DNA of 64,000 nt from assembly GCA_030247855.1 (NCBI GenBank), contig JAPDRN010000012.1, forward strand, positions 186,001 to 250,000, given 5' to 3'. Positions 42,062 to 53,914 of this stretch are shown one piece after another. The translations under genes were made by a program, and so were the position numbers. The notes under the pieces are model-generated. The model made no database searches and was not told where the DNA came from. It saw only the letters and a list, made by a program, of their open reading frames with translations. Origin of the DNA: Knufia peltigerae. Taxonomy: Eukaryota > Ascomycota > Eurotiomycetes > Chaetothyriales > Trichomeriaceae. Numbering within the stretch: position 1 is the stretch's first letter; every line of letters starts with the position of its first letter.

Positions 42062-45000
42062 ATGTCTGCTGGAGTCGAAGGGCAAGTCATGCCCACAGTA
42101 CCTGTCCACGCTGCCAGTCCTCTTCATTCTTCTGTCCATTTGCCCTGCTCCGATTCGATACAAAGGCCACCTTCCGCAGAGATCACGCGCTCTGCAAGCT
42201 ACACTTATCTTTCAACTCTTGAAAAAGAGCCTGCAATCACCACGATCAAAAGGACCTTCTCCGACAATGTTCTCTCCCTACCTCCTGAAGTGAGATCCAA
42301 AATGAATGACTCTACCCAATCTACGAATAAAGTCCTCTTTCGCCGGGCATCGAGGAAAGCAAAGAAACGGATAACAAGTGGCATTTTTTCCTTCTCGTCG
42401 GAACCAGAACAAGAAGATGACGATGTACGAGGAGGTCGAGAAACCGAGATAGACCCTGTCAAGGTGGAACAAAGCCGCAGCCTCAGCCGATCTGTTACTG
42501 GTACCATCCGCACCCTGGCCCGAAAATCCTGGGCTGGATCGAGACCTTCATCCCCTGCCCCGAAGGATGGTTCCGCCCCGAGGAAGCGCAGCTGGTCCCC
42601 GACCAAAATCAAAGATGCTGCCACTTCAAAGCCAGCTTCTAGCAGGTCGCCTTCGCGATCACGCGAGTCAGATGCTGCAAAATCCACGCCTCCTCAGCTT
42701 CTACGACCTCCGCTGAGCGTGTTGCCCATCAAAAACAAGAGTGAAGTCAGTCTGAAGCGCTTATCACGAAATTCGTCTTCCACTTCGCTTGCGTCAGATG
42801 AAAGAAGCAGATCTAAAGTCTCACTCGGGAAACTTCCGCCGTTGCCGAGAACTCTTTCCTCCGATCGTTTGGCGTCTTTCCAGCAAGAGCTGGCCCGGAA
42901 AAAGGACCCGTTAGCTACAGCTTTCAGAAATGTCGACAGCGAGTTCATCACATTTCATGCAAAGCCCAGCGTACAGAAGTCAAAGGTTCTTCGTACCGTC
43001 TTGCTGCCCTTTCTCCACAAATATGCTCGCCACCCCTCTATCACATCTCTTCGAGCGGAAGACCTTGATAGACGGACTGTCATCCTGAACAAGTGGTGGA
43101 CTGCACTACTGGAAATGCTACACGGGACCAACAACCAAATGATCTCATTGTCCGATAGACCTGCTTTTCTCGAGTCCGTAAGCATGATCATGTCAAGGCT
43201 AGAATGGACGGTTCCAGGCTTCAATGCGGCACTGGGCGAGATCTCCCAACCTGCGTCCATCCCCAAATCCAAGTCGACAAACTCCCTCGAGTCAGAAGAT
43301 TCGGATTTCCTGAGCGATACTATCAAGCAGAATGTGCGGAACATGTTCATTCAGAATCTGCTGTCTCAGCTGAAATTTGTCATCGAAAAGTTGTCCTGGC
43401 GCGCTGCTCCCTCAAGCCTAGTTACTTTCGCCGGCAAAACCTGTGCTTATGCTTTTTTTTATTGTCCGGGTGTCGCAGACATGCTCGCTCGACAGTGGAA
43501 TGTGGGCGCTGGTACACTGGGCAGGATATTCACCGAGTTTGATATCCATTTTGGAGATAAACTGGCCCTCATATCGAACGCTTTCGCAGGAAGATTTCCA
43601 CCGCCGATTCGATCTTTGTCCGCTATCTCGCAAAGCACCCTTGCACGCCACCTGCAGCCTCAGCGTCAACGCCCACAAGGATTGGAACAGTTGGACTGGT
43701 GGCATCCAACATGGGTAAATCGTTGGTGTGGACGCGATACTGATCTGTTCTTTTCGTTCACGAAATATTTCCATCTACTTGTCCCTGAATTCCTGTCTGA
43801 GGAGCTATCTTCGAAGGAACGTGCTGGGATACCAGGTCTTATTCCGGTCTGTGCACAGATGCTGGTCGTTCTGGAGGCTACTCTGTATCGGCAAGCTAAT
43901 CAACAGCGATATGATGATGACGGCACGGAAGGCTCCAGATTCGACAGAGATCACCCAGATTCTCTAGCTCCTCTGCCTGTCATTGCTAATGCCGATCGTT
44001 CCATCGCCGAAAACCGTCTAATCATCTTATTGAGGGACGTGTTAGGAGATGTGGACTCTGAGGCTACTATGTTCCGAGGCTTATTTACCGGCTCGTTTGA
44101 AGCAGTCCTCAAGGCTGCCACTCGAAAAGTATCCATGTACAGCACCGATCCATGCTTCGTAATTTGCGATTTCATGGAGGAAGTCCTCCCAATTACCTTT
44201 CGATATCATCAGACTTATGGCGATACCCCGATCCTGGACTGGCCGTTTTGGCTCAAAGTCTTTAAGCAAATGATGCGAAGCCAGTCTATGCTCACAAAAG
44301 TTCGACTGATTGCATTTTTGTACAATAAGTGGACTATTTTAATTTCTAATGAGGAGAGAAAGAGGGAGCTCGTTTTGGAATGGTTGCTGGATCAGGAAGT
44401 CTTTGAAGAAAATTTCTGCAACTGGTCACCAATGGTTCGACACTACTTCTACCGCCTACTCTGTTGGAGAGTCGCTCGTGTGGACGGACCGGTCACGACT
44501 TTGGACATGTAAGTGTGCGATTGCTGTGCAAGGGCTAATTTTACTGACAAAATATCCAGCGTCATTCTTCAAACGTTCAACACTCGACTAAATAAATGCT
44601 GGGCTCACTATCAATATCTGCTCATGGAGGCAGACACACGAGGTCTCACCCCACCATCCTCTGAACCTTGTACTCCCGCACCTGCACGTCTTCTCTTGAT
44701 CGTTCGCCTCGATAATCAGCCTCTGTTAGTGCCACATAGGACGACATTCGAGAGGAAACAACCCAATCTTGGATTGCTCAATCAGAATTCACCATATCAA
44801 AATCATTCGTCGGCTCTGAACACTATTCCGACTGCAGACGTTCCTCCTCAGATCAACAAAAAGCGATGGAGCTTGTTCAAGGGGCTCAGTATGTTCTCGC
44901 AGCCTGGAAATGACCGCCCTGGTGAAGTCACTCCTCCAGGGAGCCCGGATGAGGGAAGTTCGAACTCCAATGGCACGATCACAGGACCTAGCAGCGAAAT

Positions 45001-45433
45001 TGCTGGCCCCAAGCCAGTTTCTCGCCCGATCACACCTCCACACCAACCTTGCTCATTCCGCTTCGAACTACAGCATCACCGTCCACCACCTCAACTGCAA
45101 GGCCAAAATTGGACTTTGACGTCTCCTCTATTGCCACAAACTGCACAAAATATTCTTAGAGTTCGAGAGAGCAGTGAAAGCAATGCGAGTTCCGAAAGTA
45201 GTAGTAACAACAACCAGAAGTTCAGACCCAAAACGAAGACTGTCGAGCCTCGGCAGCCAGCGTACTCGGAGATAGGCAATGCACGTTACAGTGGACGAGC
45301 ATTAGCGGAGTGGTCACAAGTGGTGAGCGAGTGCCGAAATTTCTACATTCGACGCAGACAAGATGGAGTCCCGAGGGACGGTCTTGTCGAGATACCGACA
45401 CTGGGAGTCGAAAATTTCCGGAGTCCCGGTTAG
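42062..45433 (+). CDS. DUF1765 (UPF0592) family protein
   Basis: Large fungal protein of unknown function, 1106 aa, exons 42062-44508 and 44560-45433. Residues 1-280 are Ser/Arg/Pro-rich and probably disordered, with KRTFSDNVLSLPPEVRSKM near residue 65. The conserved DUF1765 part runs from about residue 290 (DPLATAFRNVDSEFITFHAKPS) to 830. It contains LRTVLLPFLHKYARHPS, DRRTVILNKWWTALLEML and WLLDQEVFEENFCNWSPMVRHYFYRLLCWRVAR. A second low-complexity region and a terminal YSGRALAEWSQVVSECRNFYIRRR segment follow. Start at the first ATG in frame; the frame is open upstream without an ATG. The stop at 45433 directly follows a GTTAGT, but no splice there keeps frame. Confidence 0.85.
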
Positions 45434-46333
45434 TATGTTTTTCTTTGCTACGGGAAACATCTCTCAAGGTTGAGATCCGTGACACCCTCAGGGACGGCGT
45501 ACACGGAGCTGCCTTTTTGAAAGGAGAAGACATGTCATGAACACAACCTTTGTATATCTATGCACCATTAATGGCGTTTATGGGCAACCTTGTGGCTTTG
45601 AAGGGCGCCTTTTTTCTTGAATATACGTATGCAATTCTATCAAGTTCTAGGGATTGGGCGGTTGGGTTTCCGAACGGATTGGGCTAAGATACTGGATACT
45701 ATCGTGTGACCAGGTGGTCGCACATTCTCAGAACAGACGAATGCAACGATTTTGCTCCGCGATGTCGAAGCTGAGCTAGCAATTTTCACACTTTGATGTC
45801 CCTTTGCGATGTGGTGTTATTGCGTAGTACGTTTTGCGGCCATTTGTTCTTGCCTACCTAGGTACCTGGATGTACGGAGGAAGCGAGGTTGTCAACGTCT
45901 CTTGGTGAGAAGACGAGGCTGAGGTAGAGCCTTGTTGAGTTCCTTGTGCTCCACAATCTCCGCATTCAGACTTGAACCGAGGATGCTTCACTACCGACGT
46001 TCTGGTCATCAAGTGTTTGTCAGTTGCTAAGGCCCGAGGATATTGGGCATTTGCATCTACTCGTACCGTTAGCATCCCTATAACCGTTCATTCCATCACG
46101 ATCGAGGCCTTGCTAGCTTTGTCAAAAAGTTTCTGACTTTGGTCATCACGGATACATATCGCAATAGTTCCCTGCACCCGAGAGTACGATTGCACAGCTC
46201 GACTACTCTGCAAAGCTTACCTGGGGGTGCTTACTTGATCGCTTTGTTGCTCAACCCGACAGCTAGCTCCTGGCTATCTTGTCATACCTTCATCAGCCAC
46301 GGAGACTTTGACTGAGCGAAACTGATTGCGACC
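45434..46333. other. intergenic, upstream of acyl-CoA synthetase gene
   Basis: 3' flank of the DUF1765 gene and promoter of the acyl-CoA synthetase. Contains ACCTAGGTACC near 45857. No gene seen. Confidence 0.35.
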
Positions 46334-48254
46334 ATGACGATCTTCAAGTCTTTACAGCCACCGATTGAGAGTAAGTCACTGTCCCTCGAGAAGAGTCTTC
46401 CACACAACAACGCTTCTCTAGAATCGTTCTCAGAAAAAGGAAACAAAGAAAAAGAAAAAAGAGCAGAGCTAATCCGATACACAAATAGTGCCATGGCATC
46501 TGCCGGTATGGACGTGGCTCTTCGATTCAGAATATAGTCCTCTCCGAAACGTCCAACCGGGCGAGATCAAGGGTTTCACAAACGCCATCACGAAGGAGGT
46601 ACGTCTTTTGTCTCGTCTATATATCCTCTTCGATTTCTTTAGCGTCTCGGGACAAGAACTCGAAAATAAGATTGGAGTTTACTAACATGCCTGTTTCTAG
46701 CACCTGAGTTACGCTGACCTCAAGACGCACTCGACACACTTGTCCACTGCGTTGGTGAAGAAGTATGGCCTGAAACAAGGACAGACCGTGGCTCTCTTCT
46801 CACTCAACACGGTCTGGTATCCATGCGCCATGTTCGGCACACTGCGATCGGGGGGTGTCGTGTCGGGCGCCAGTCCGGCGTACAACGTCGAGGAAATGAG
46901 CTACGCTCTGAAGACGGCCGAGGCAAAGTTCCTCTTCACCGTGCCGGGGAGCATGGCTGTGGCCTCTGCGGCCGCGAACAACGCCGGGATCCCGCAGGAG
47001 CATGTGTTCTTGCTCGAGGGCACAATGGCCGGATTCACCAACATGTCGGAGTTGCTCGAGATCGGAAAGTCTTACGGAATCTCGGGTCAGGTCGAACAGT
47101 TCAGACTGCCTCCCGGGAAGAAGAACAAGGACGTGTGCGGTTATCTCAGCTTCTCCAGCGGCACGACCGGTCTGCCCAAGGCCGTCATGATCGCCCACAG
47201 CAACGTGATAGCGCAGTGCCTGCAGATCCGACAGATCACGCCATCGACGCTGCGGAAGATCCTGGCCGTGCTGCCCTTGTTCCACATCACGGGGCTTGTC
47301 CACCAGTTGAGTCTGCCCGTGCTGTTGAACGCGAACGTGTACATGTTGCCCAGTTTCACCATGGACAGCATGCTCGCGACGGTGCAGGAGTACAAGCTGG
47401 AAGAGATGTTGCTCGTACCTCCGATCTTGATCAGGATGGTCCGCGACGAGCAGACCCTCTCCAAGTACGATCTCAGCAGCCTCAAGCGATTCTCTTCGGG
47501 CGCCGCGCCCCTTTCGGCCGAGATTCTGGATCTGTTGAAGCAGAAATTCCCCGGGACCGGGTTCAAGCAAGGGTACGGAATGACGGAGAGTTGTAGCTGC
47601 ATCACGGCGCACCCACCGGACAAGTACGACTACAAGTACGCGTTCCGCGTGGGGACGATCGTGGCAAGCACAGAGGTCAAGATCGTCGATCCGGAAACGG
47701 GCAAAGAGTGCGGGTTGAACGAGCCCGGGGAGATATGGGCCAGAGGACCGCAGGTCGTCATGGGATATTTGAACAACAAGCGAGCCACGGAGGACACTTT
47801 CGACAAGGACGGGTTCCTACACACGGGGGACATTGGGAGCATCGACGAGGAAGGACTGATCACCATCACGGACAGGCTGAAGGAGATGATCAAGGTTAAA
47901 GGTATCGGAGTGGCCCCCGCCGAGTTGGAAGATTTGCTCCTGGGACACCCCGACGTCGAGGACGTGGCCGTTCTGGGAATTTCCGACGACTATTCCGGCG
48001 AGAGGCCCAAGGCGTACGTCGTGTTGAAGGCGTCGTCGTCACAGCGCGGTGATGCCAAGACCATCGGCAGAGGTCTGATCAAGTACGTCCGGGAGAAAAA
48101 GGTGCGGCACAAGTGGATCACCGAGGTCGAAGTGGTCGATGAGATCCCCAAGTCGCCCAGTGGGAAGATCCTGCGGAGGGTGCTGAGGGATATGGGCAAG
48201 GCCGGTAAGAAGGGTGTCGTGATCAAGGATGAAAAGGCACGGGCGAAGCTTTGA
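46334..48254 (+). CDS. 4-coumarate-CoA ligase-like acyl-CoA synthetase, peroxisomal
   Basis: ANL-superfamily enzyme activating a carboxylic acid to its CoA ester via an adenylate. Exons 46334-46370, 46489-46598 and 46701-48254, 566 aa. AMP-binding motif is SFSSGTTGLPKAVM, then YGMTESC, HTGDIGSIDEEG, DRLKEMIKVKG and the C-terminal catalytic Lys block PKSPSGKILRR. The last three residues are AKL, which fits the peroxisomal PTS1 pattern. The first exon codes 12 residues and the join gives PWHLPVWTWLFDSEYSPL, the usual start of fungal 4CL-like proteins. Substrate may be an aromatic acid or medium-chain fatty acid. The start region is the least certain part. Confidence 0.9.
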
Positions 48255-48606
48255 TCAACGACCTCTGCTTGTGTTCAGGCGTTCAGAATTGAGGAAAGCG
48301 GCTGCGGTTGGTCACTTGTCGAAGCTATTGGTCACGATACAGGTCGTATCTAGAGTCCGTACACACTCGGGTGTTCTTGTTGAATCGATCTCGAGTTCCT
48401 CTCAGAGGGTACCTCCAAGGTAGAAATTGAAACAAAGGGATAAATCATACTGTATACATGTCCTCCGTCCGTGCTGGGAGAGGGAGTGTTTGTATTTCGC
48501 TTAGTCATCACTTCCTCCTCACAATGCAACATGGCAGCTGGTGGCCCATGTTTCAGACTTGTTGTATTTATTCCCTGACTTCTTGTCGACTACACCCGAG
48601 TCTACA
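48255..48606. other. intergenic, upstream of first AYR1-like reductase gene
   Basis: Short spacer between same-strand genes. Nothing specific recognised. Confidence 0.35.
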
Positions 48607-49588
48607 ATGTCGAAAACTGCACAGCGAACAGTCCTCATCACAGGCTGTTCTCAAAGCGGCCTTGGCCATGCTCTCGCGGTAGCATTTCGAAGTGCTAGGT
48701 TCCGAGTCTTCGCCACCGCTCGAAATCCAAACCGTATGTCAGGACTGGAGGAGCTTGGGATTGAATGTTTGAAGCTCGACGTCTGTGATGAGACTTCCAT
48801 TCAAGATTGTGTAGCTCGAGTCCGTGAGTTGACGACAAAACCTGGAGAAGTGGAAGGGAGGTTGGACTGTTTGGTCAACAACGCTGGCGGAGGTACGTTT
48901 CATCTTGCGACCGTTTTGTGGTATTCTCTGAGAAGATAAGGCCACGCATAGCTAAATGGTCGTGTATCTACAAGGCTACAACATGCCAATATCCGACATT
49001 TCGATTCCCGAAGCCAAGGAACTTTTCGAGGTGAATGTCTGGTCGTACATCAGCGTCACACAGGCCTTTCTACCCTTGCTCATACATGCGGCCAAATCCT
49101 CGCCGACGGCCAGTCCGAGTCTGATAGTCAACAACACGTCGGTCTCGAGCGTGGAACCGACACCTCACAATTCCGTGTATCACGCCTCCAAGGCCGCCGC
49201 GGCCATGTTCAGCACGCACATGCGGATCGAGCTGGAGCCCTTCAACATCCAGGTCGTCGATTTAAAGACGGGCTGTGTCCACTCCAAATTTCACGCGAAC
49301 CATCAGGGAGGTAACGCCAGTCTACCGTCGACGTCGATATACTTGCCCCTCAAGGATCCGACGGAAAGTGCCATGCGCAACGCATTTCCTCACCGTGAAG
49401 ATCCTGAAAAGTGGGCCAAAGATGTTGTCGGAGACATTGTGGGCAATTGGGACCGTCCACCAAAGGAAGTCTGGAGAGGAACGGGGGCATGGAGGACGTG
49501 GTTCGCAAGCAATTTCTTCCCGGTGGGCTGGTGGGACCAAAGCTGGAGGAAAGCGGTAGGCTTGGATCTTTTAAAGGGAAAGATATAG
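48607..49588 (+). CDS. short-chain dehydrogenase/reductase, AYR1-like (first copy)
   Basis: SDR enzyme of 299 aa resembling fungal 1-acyl-dihydroxyacetone-phosphate reductase and its relatives. Exons 48607-48892 and 48975-49588; the acceptor ACAAG at 48974 restores NNAGGGYNM. Cofactor motif TGCSQSGLG, then LDV, NNAG, NVWSYI, a Ser in NNTSVSSVEP, and the catalytic YHASK. The C-terminal segment GTGAWRTWFASNFFPVGWWDQ is rich in aromatic residues and may attach to a membrane. A longer open frame to 48541 exists upstream, but the ATG at 48607 gives the normal start. Same direction as the acyl-CoA synthetase. Substrate unknown. Confidence 0.87.
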
Positions 49589-49735
49589 TCTCAGCTTCTT
49601 TTACCTAGATTTACTGACCAAAATTCATCATGGGCCGTTTGGATCGCTCGGATGCCTTGCAACTTTCCAGCATTGGACTATGATCCATATTTCCCCAAAG
49701 GCCATGTACGTAATTCCTTCCTGGGAAGAAATGTC

Positions 49736-50521
49736 TTACTGCAGGTGTTCGTCCCAAATCATTGCCCAAGTTTTGACACCCTCGCCCCCTTCCTGAGGCC
49801 AACCCTTGGCATTGACCCTGCTCTTTCCTATCACCACCTCTTCACACACCCGAAATCCCAGATCTTCGTATTCCTTTTTGGAAGCCTCACTGGCCGTCTC
49901 CAGGTATATTGGCACTTCCTCCTCTTTGGCCTTCTTGACGAAGTGATCCATGCACGCCTTTGCGGCCGCAAAGCTCTCCTTTGGGTCGAGATCCGGATCT
50001 CTCGCCAGCATGGCAAGATGATAAAAGGGTCTCGTCTCGAAGTCGACATCCTTGTTGAAGTCTGCGGGGTATGGGTCCTCCGAAGGCGCACCCGACGACT
50101 GACTCGGCGCCGCGGGCTGGTCCCAACTGTGCGGACCCTGGTCGGGCAACGAGAGGTACTTGGCCTTGAGTTTGCGCGCGGTGCTGCGCCATTCCTGCAG
50201 GATCGGTCCTGGATTGCGGCGAGCCTGCGATGGCGGGATGCCGCAAAAGTCAGGTGGTTCCCAAAGCGCGGCGGCAGAGAAGTCTCCGCTCTGGATCAAG
50301 GCGACATTGCTCCTGGCTGCGGCTGTGATTCCCAGCGTGAAATGTTGGCTCAGTCGTTGCGGAGTGATCACCTCGTCGGGATTCGCAGTTGGAGGTGTCC
50401 CGTCAATCTCGGTGATGAAGGCGGTGGTCAATGGCGTGGTCAGGTAGGAGCGAGAGAGGAGGGAGATGAATGCATCCAGGAAGGCTTTGTTGGGAGAGGT
50501 CGTGACGGTAGTAGACGCCAT
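49736..50521 (-). CDS. GNAT-family-like acetyltransferase
   Basis: Intronless protein of 261 aa. The pattern is that of fungal GNAT-like proteins: an N-terminal helix KAFLDAFISLLSRSYLTTPLTTAF, then SNVALIQSGDFSAAALWEPP, and the C-terminal acetyl-CoA-fold segment FYHLAMLARDPDLDPKESF...PIYLETASEASKKEYEDLGFRVCEE. The usual Gln/Arg-x-x-Gly-x-Gly/Ala pyrophosphate loop is not clear here, so activity is less certain than the fold. The first ATG in frame is at 50521. The opposite strand carries a long antisense frame that I reject. Substrate unknown; it sits among lipid- and reductase-type genes on the other strand. Confidence 0.75.
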   Translation of the reverse strand: MASTTVTTSPNKAFLDAFISLLSRSYLTTPLTTAFITEIDGTPPTANPDEVITPQRLSQHFTLGITAAARSNVALIQSGDFSAAALWEPPDFCGIPPSQARRNPGPILQEWRSTARKLKAKYLSLPDQGPHSWDQPAAPSQSSGAPSEDPYPADFNKDVDFETRPFYHLAMLARDPDLDPKESFAAAKACMDHFVKKAKEEEVPIYLETASEASKKEYEDLGFRVCEEVVIGKSRVNAKGWPQEGGEGVKTWAMIWDEHLQ

Positions 50522-51226
50522 TGTGGTTCGTCCTATGTCCGGAAAGTCTGAGGACGAAGCGAAGGGAGGACGCGAATAGAGAACGGGGTGCAAGCAATAC
50601 CACGGCCCGTTGGGATGTATGTGTGAGTGGGAATATCACGACGAGTTGTCGTACTTACAATATGTAGAGTGAAGGATCAAGATCTTGGAACGTTCGAGGT
50701 CAGGAAGATACGAAGTAGGAGAGACGCTGCTTACGATTTGCGTCCCAAGGGGCATGGTATGATCGAGGCCTCATTAAGGTAGGCTGGCTGTCAGCTCATC
50801 GTCGGGCTGCGTCATTGGGAGCGGACAATGGCCATGTCCCTGTTGATCGAAACCGCAGCTTATCCAAACGCGGGGCAGCAGTGGGGGCCTTCCGGAATTA
50901 GTTTCACCGGTCGCCGAAGACCCAATGAAAGAATGAGTGAAAGTCAGACACATACTTGGCAAAATCAACCGGCGAGTATACAGGTTAATCGACAGAATCG
51001 CATCGTCATGACAAGGGGGTTATTTTCCAACAATTCTATATCAAGCTACTCTTGAAAATGTATGCTAATCAACAAAGTGGTGTTGGAATTCAGCTGTTCA
51101 ACAATCCCTTATTGCTTGTTTAAACACGAGAGGGAGGCAGAAATTTTCCATTCGACTTTCAAGATCTTGATCCTCCTTTCAGTATCGTCCATCAGTCTCG
51201 GCAACGGAGTCTGATTGCTCTTCGTC
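50522..51226. other. divergent intergenic between GNAT-like and second AYR1-like genes
   Basis: Both promoters must lie here. No gene or recognisable motif seen. Confidence 0.35.
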
Positions 51227-52181
51227 ATGACTGAGGTTGATGGTCGAAAAACCGTTCTCATCACCGGGTGTGCACCGGGAGGCATAGGCCATTCTCTTGC
51301 TTTGGCCTTCCATGAACGTGGACTACGGGTCTTTGCCACGGCACGCAAGACTGAACAATTGACGAGCCTGTCGGAGAAAGGTATTGAAACCTTGTCCCTG
51401 GTCGTCGATAACGACGAATCGATCGTCTCGTGTAAAGAGGCCGTGGAGAGATTGACCGAGGGCCGTGGACTAGACTACTTGGGTCAGTACCAGGTTTTGA
51501 AGCAAAATGACATTCATGCTGACAACACTCTACAAAGTCAACAATGCGGGAGTCTCGTATGTCATGTCAGCTCTTGATATCGAGATCTCGGAAGCGAGGA
51601 AGATATTCGATGTCAATCTGTTCGCCATCATGAGGATGGTGCAGGTGTTTTCAGGCCTCCTCATCCAAGCGCAAGGAACCATCGTGATGATTGGCAGCGT
51701 TGCCGGCGTCGTCCCCTACGTGTTTGGCAGTGTCTACAATGCATCCAAGGCGGCCCTGCATGCTTACTCGAACACCCTCAGGGTCGAATTGGCCCCCCTC
51801 GGTGTCAAGGTCATCACCGTCGTGACCGGCGGGGTCAAGTCCAGGATCAATTCGCACGTCACCCGCGTCCTGCCCGGGAATAGTATATACACCCCTGTGG
51901 AAGGGAACTACATCCGCCGCCAAGGTCACTCGCAAGAAGGAGCCATGTCCAACGAAGCGTACGCTGCGAGCGTCGTCCGACAGGTGTTGCCTGGAGCCGG
52001 CCCGTGGCCCTGGAAGTGGTTATTGAGCGACGCAAGGAGGAGATGGATCTGGGAAGGCAACAAGTCTTGGGTGGTGTATTTCCTTTCCGGTGGGTACACG
52101 TGGTCTGGCGTCTTCGATTTCTACTTTACGAGATTATTCGAGCTCTGGAAGCTCAGGCGCAGCGGCAAAAAGGACGACTAA
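51227..52181 (+). CDS. short-chain dehydrogenase/reductase, AYR1-like (second copy)
   Basis: SDR enzyme of 299 aa, closest in pattern to Ayr1 acyl-DHAP reductase of lipid droplets and ER. Exons 51227-51482 and 51538-52181; join gives DYLVNNAGVSYVM. TGCAPGGIGH, ATARK, NNAG, IGSVAG (Ser) and YNASK are all present. The C-terminus holds an aromatic hydrophobic stretch (KSWVVYFLSGGYTWSGVFDFYF) and ends KKDD, which fits a KKxx ER-retrieval signal. Together these suggest an ER or lipid-droplet enzyme. The intron position differs by ten codons from the first copy, so the two are not a very recent duplication. Start is the first ATG before the fold. Confidence 0.88.
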
Positions 52182-52651
52182 TGACAGTGTGCGACATCTC
52201 CTGGTGGTGGTGGCCTTGACCGCTCGCATATGAGATTTTGGCCCCACAACCGAGATTTCACAGTCAGCTACGATCTTTTCGTCCGAGTAGGCCTTGCCGG
52301 GACTCCGAATCCAAAAGAGCATACCAACCCTTCGAACCTGCATTTCGACCATATCGGTCGAGATAGCGCGACACAAGGCCCAATGAACAGCCACCAAATA
52401 CGGGTCTGAAATGCGTGGAAAACCCCCCAGCAATAAGGGTGCCAATGTTTCAACCCTGGCATCTCTCGGCCGACAGAACAGTATAAGTATCCATGATATA
52501 CCACGGCGGCCTGAATCTTACTACGACATTTGACATTCTCAAAAATCAACTTCAACATTGAACTTGGTCCTCTTTCATTACTAGTACGAGGTCTAAAGCT
52601 GGGTCAAACATTTTGGTTCCCATAGAGAAAAAACGAAGAGAACAAATCACA
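52182..52651. other. intergenic, upstream of NmrA-like gene
   Basis: Carries a TATAAG near 52482, about 170 bp before the next ATG. No gene seen. Confidence 0.35.
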
Positions 52652-53656
52652 ATGTCGCCTCCATCCATCACCGTGCTGGTCACCGGAGCCAACGGGATTC
52701 AAGGCGGTTCCTTGATTCGGGAACTTCTCAAACTTGCACCAGCTCATCCGGAAACCTCCCTGGCCATCCACGCGTTGGTTCGAGACTCGAGTTCCTCTAC
52801 GTCGCAGTCTCTCCAAGCCCTGGACCCTTCCAAGATCGAGCTGTTCGAGGGCAACTTCGAGGACGTCGAATCCATCTCGCGTGCGGCGGCGGGCTGCACG
52901 ACCGTCTTCGTCAACCCGAGTCCCGTCTTCACCGACCTCGCGGGCGAAGGTCGTCACGGCCTCAACATCCTCTCCGCCAGCAGGGCCGCGGGCATCAAGC
53001 ACGTCGTCCTGGCCTCGGTCCACGGCCTCGACGCACGCAAGGACCTGCCCATTCTCGAGTCCATACCCTTTTTCGCGGCGTATTTCAAGAACAAAAGCAC
53101 CATCGCGGACAACGTCCGCAACCCGCCTCCCGGCCCCAAAGTCCCGGAAGGGTACACGTACACCATCCTCGAACCCTCGACGTTCCTGACCAACTACATC
53201 CAGCCCATGAGCCAGATGATGTACCCGACGCTCACGGCCGAACAGCCCAACATGCACGTGGCCTTCTCGCCCACGCTGCGCATGAGCCACCTCGACCCGG
53301 CCGACGTTGGCCGCTTCGCCGCCCACAGCATCTACGCGGACCCGGACGAGTTTGAGAGGATGTTCGCCAACAAGACCATCCCCCTGGCCAGCGCGAACAT
53401 GACCATCTCCGACGTCGCCGACGCCCTGACCCGTGCGGTCGGCCACAAAAAGACCGTCAGCGTGAGCTACATGCCCAGAGAGGACGCCGAAGCGGTCAAG
53501 GCCACCAACGTCATCGTCGCGTCGCAGCTGTTCCTGAATGACTCTCCGTACTTGGCAGATCTGGAAATGGTCAGAAGCTACGGCATCGAGTTGGGCTCCG
53601 TCGAAGACTTTTTTGAACGCGAAAAGGAGGCAGTCGCGCGCACGTTGGCGTTGTAG
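52652..53656 (+). CDS. NmrA-like NAD(P)-binding protein
   Basis: Intronless atypical SDR of 334 aa. Dinucleotide motif GANGIQGG lies near residue 12, followed by ALVRDSS, the NmrA-family HVVLASVHGLD (no YxxxK pair as in classical SDRs), FFAAYFKNKSTIAD and the EPSTFLTNYIQPMSQM segment. The C-terminal half matches fungal NmrA-like proteins (RMSHLDPADVGRFAAHS). It may be a redox sensor or an isoflavone-reductase-type enzyme; no specific function can be given. The first ATG is at 52652. Codon third positions are very GC-rich, more than in neighbours, and this opens a 375-codon antisense frame. Confidence 0.87.
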   Translation: MSPPSITVLVTGANGIQGGSLIRELLKLAPAHPETSLAIHALVRDSSSSTSQSLQALDPSKIELFEGNFEDVESISRAAAGCTTVFVNPSPVFTDLAGEGRHGLNILSASRAAGIKHVVLASVHGLDARKDLPILESIPFFAAYFKNKSTIADNVRNPPPGPKVPEGYTYTILEPSTFLTNYIQPMSQMMYPTLTAEQPNMHVAFSPTLRMSHLDPADVGRFAAHSIYADPDEFERMFANKTIPLASANMTISDVADALTRAVGHKKTVSVSYMPREDAEAVKATNVIVASQLFLNDSPYLADLEMVRSYGIELGSVEDFFEREKEAVARTLAL

Positions 53657-53914
53657 TACTCGAGCAGGACGACAAGGAACCCCAAGACGAACACTAGTTG
53701 CGTGTCGTAGGGCTTCTTTGATCAGTAACAAGGCATCCCGAGGTCATTGATATTCATCATTCAGTCCCATGATCAATATTATGGAACTCTCTCCAAGGGC
53801 CATGCGTCCGTTCTTATGGTTAATCAAATCCTACCTAGGTGTAGCAGACATACAGAGGAAATTCGTCTCACATAAATCTAGACCTGCTCGTCAGCAATGC
53901 GTGAACTGGGAACA

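Noticed and set aside
46800..47612. 270-codon minus-strand frame opposite the acyl-CoA synthetase
   Set aside because: Low-complexity His/Gln/Arg-rich translation, fully inside a clear coding exon.
49652..50551. 299-codon plus-strand frame opposite the GNAT-like gene
   Set aside because: No family signal; the minus strand has a credible start and fold pattern.
52604..53731. 375-codon minus-strand frame opposite the NmrA-like gene
   Set aside because: It mirrors the GC-rich third positions of a strongly recognisable gene on the plus strand and shows no family motif.
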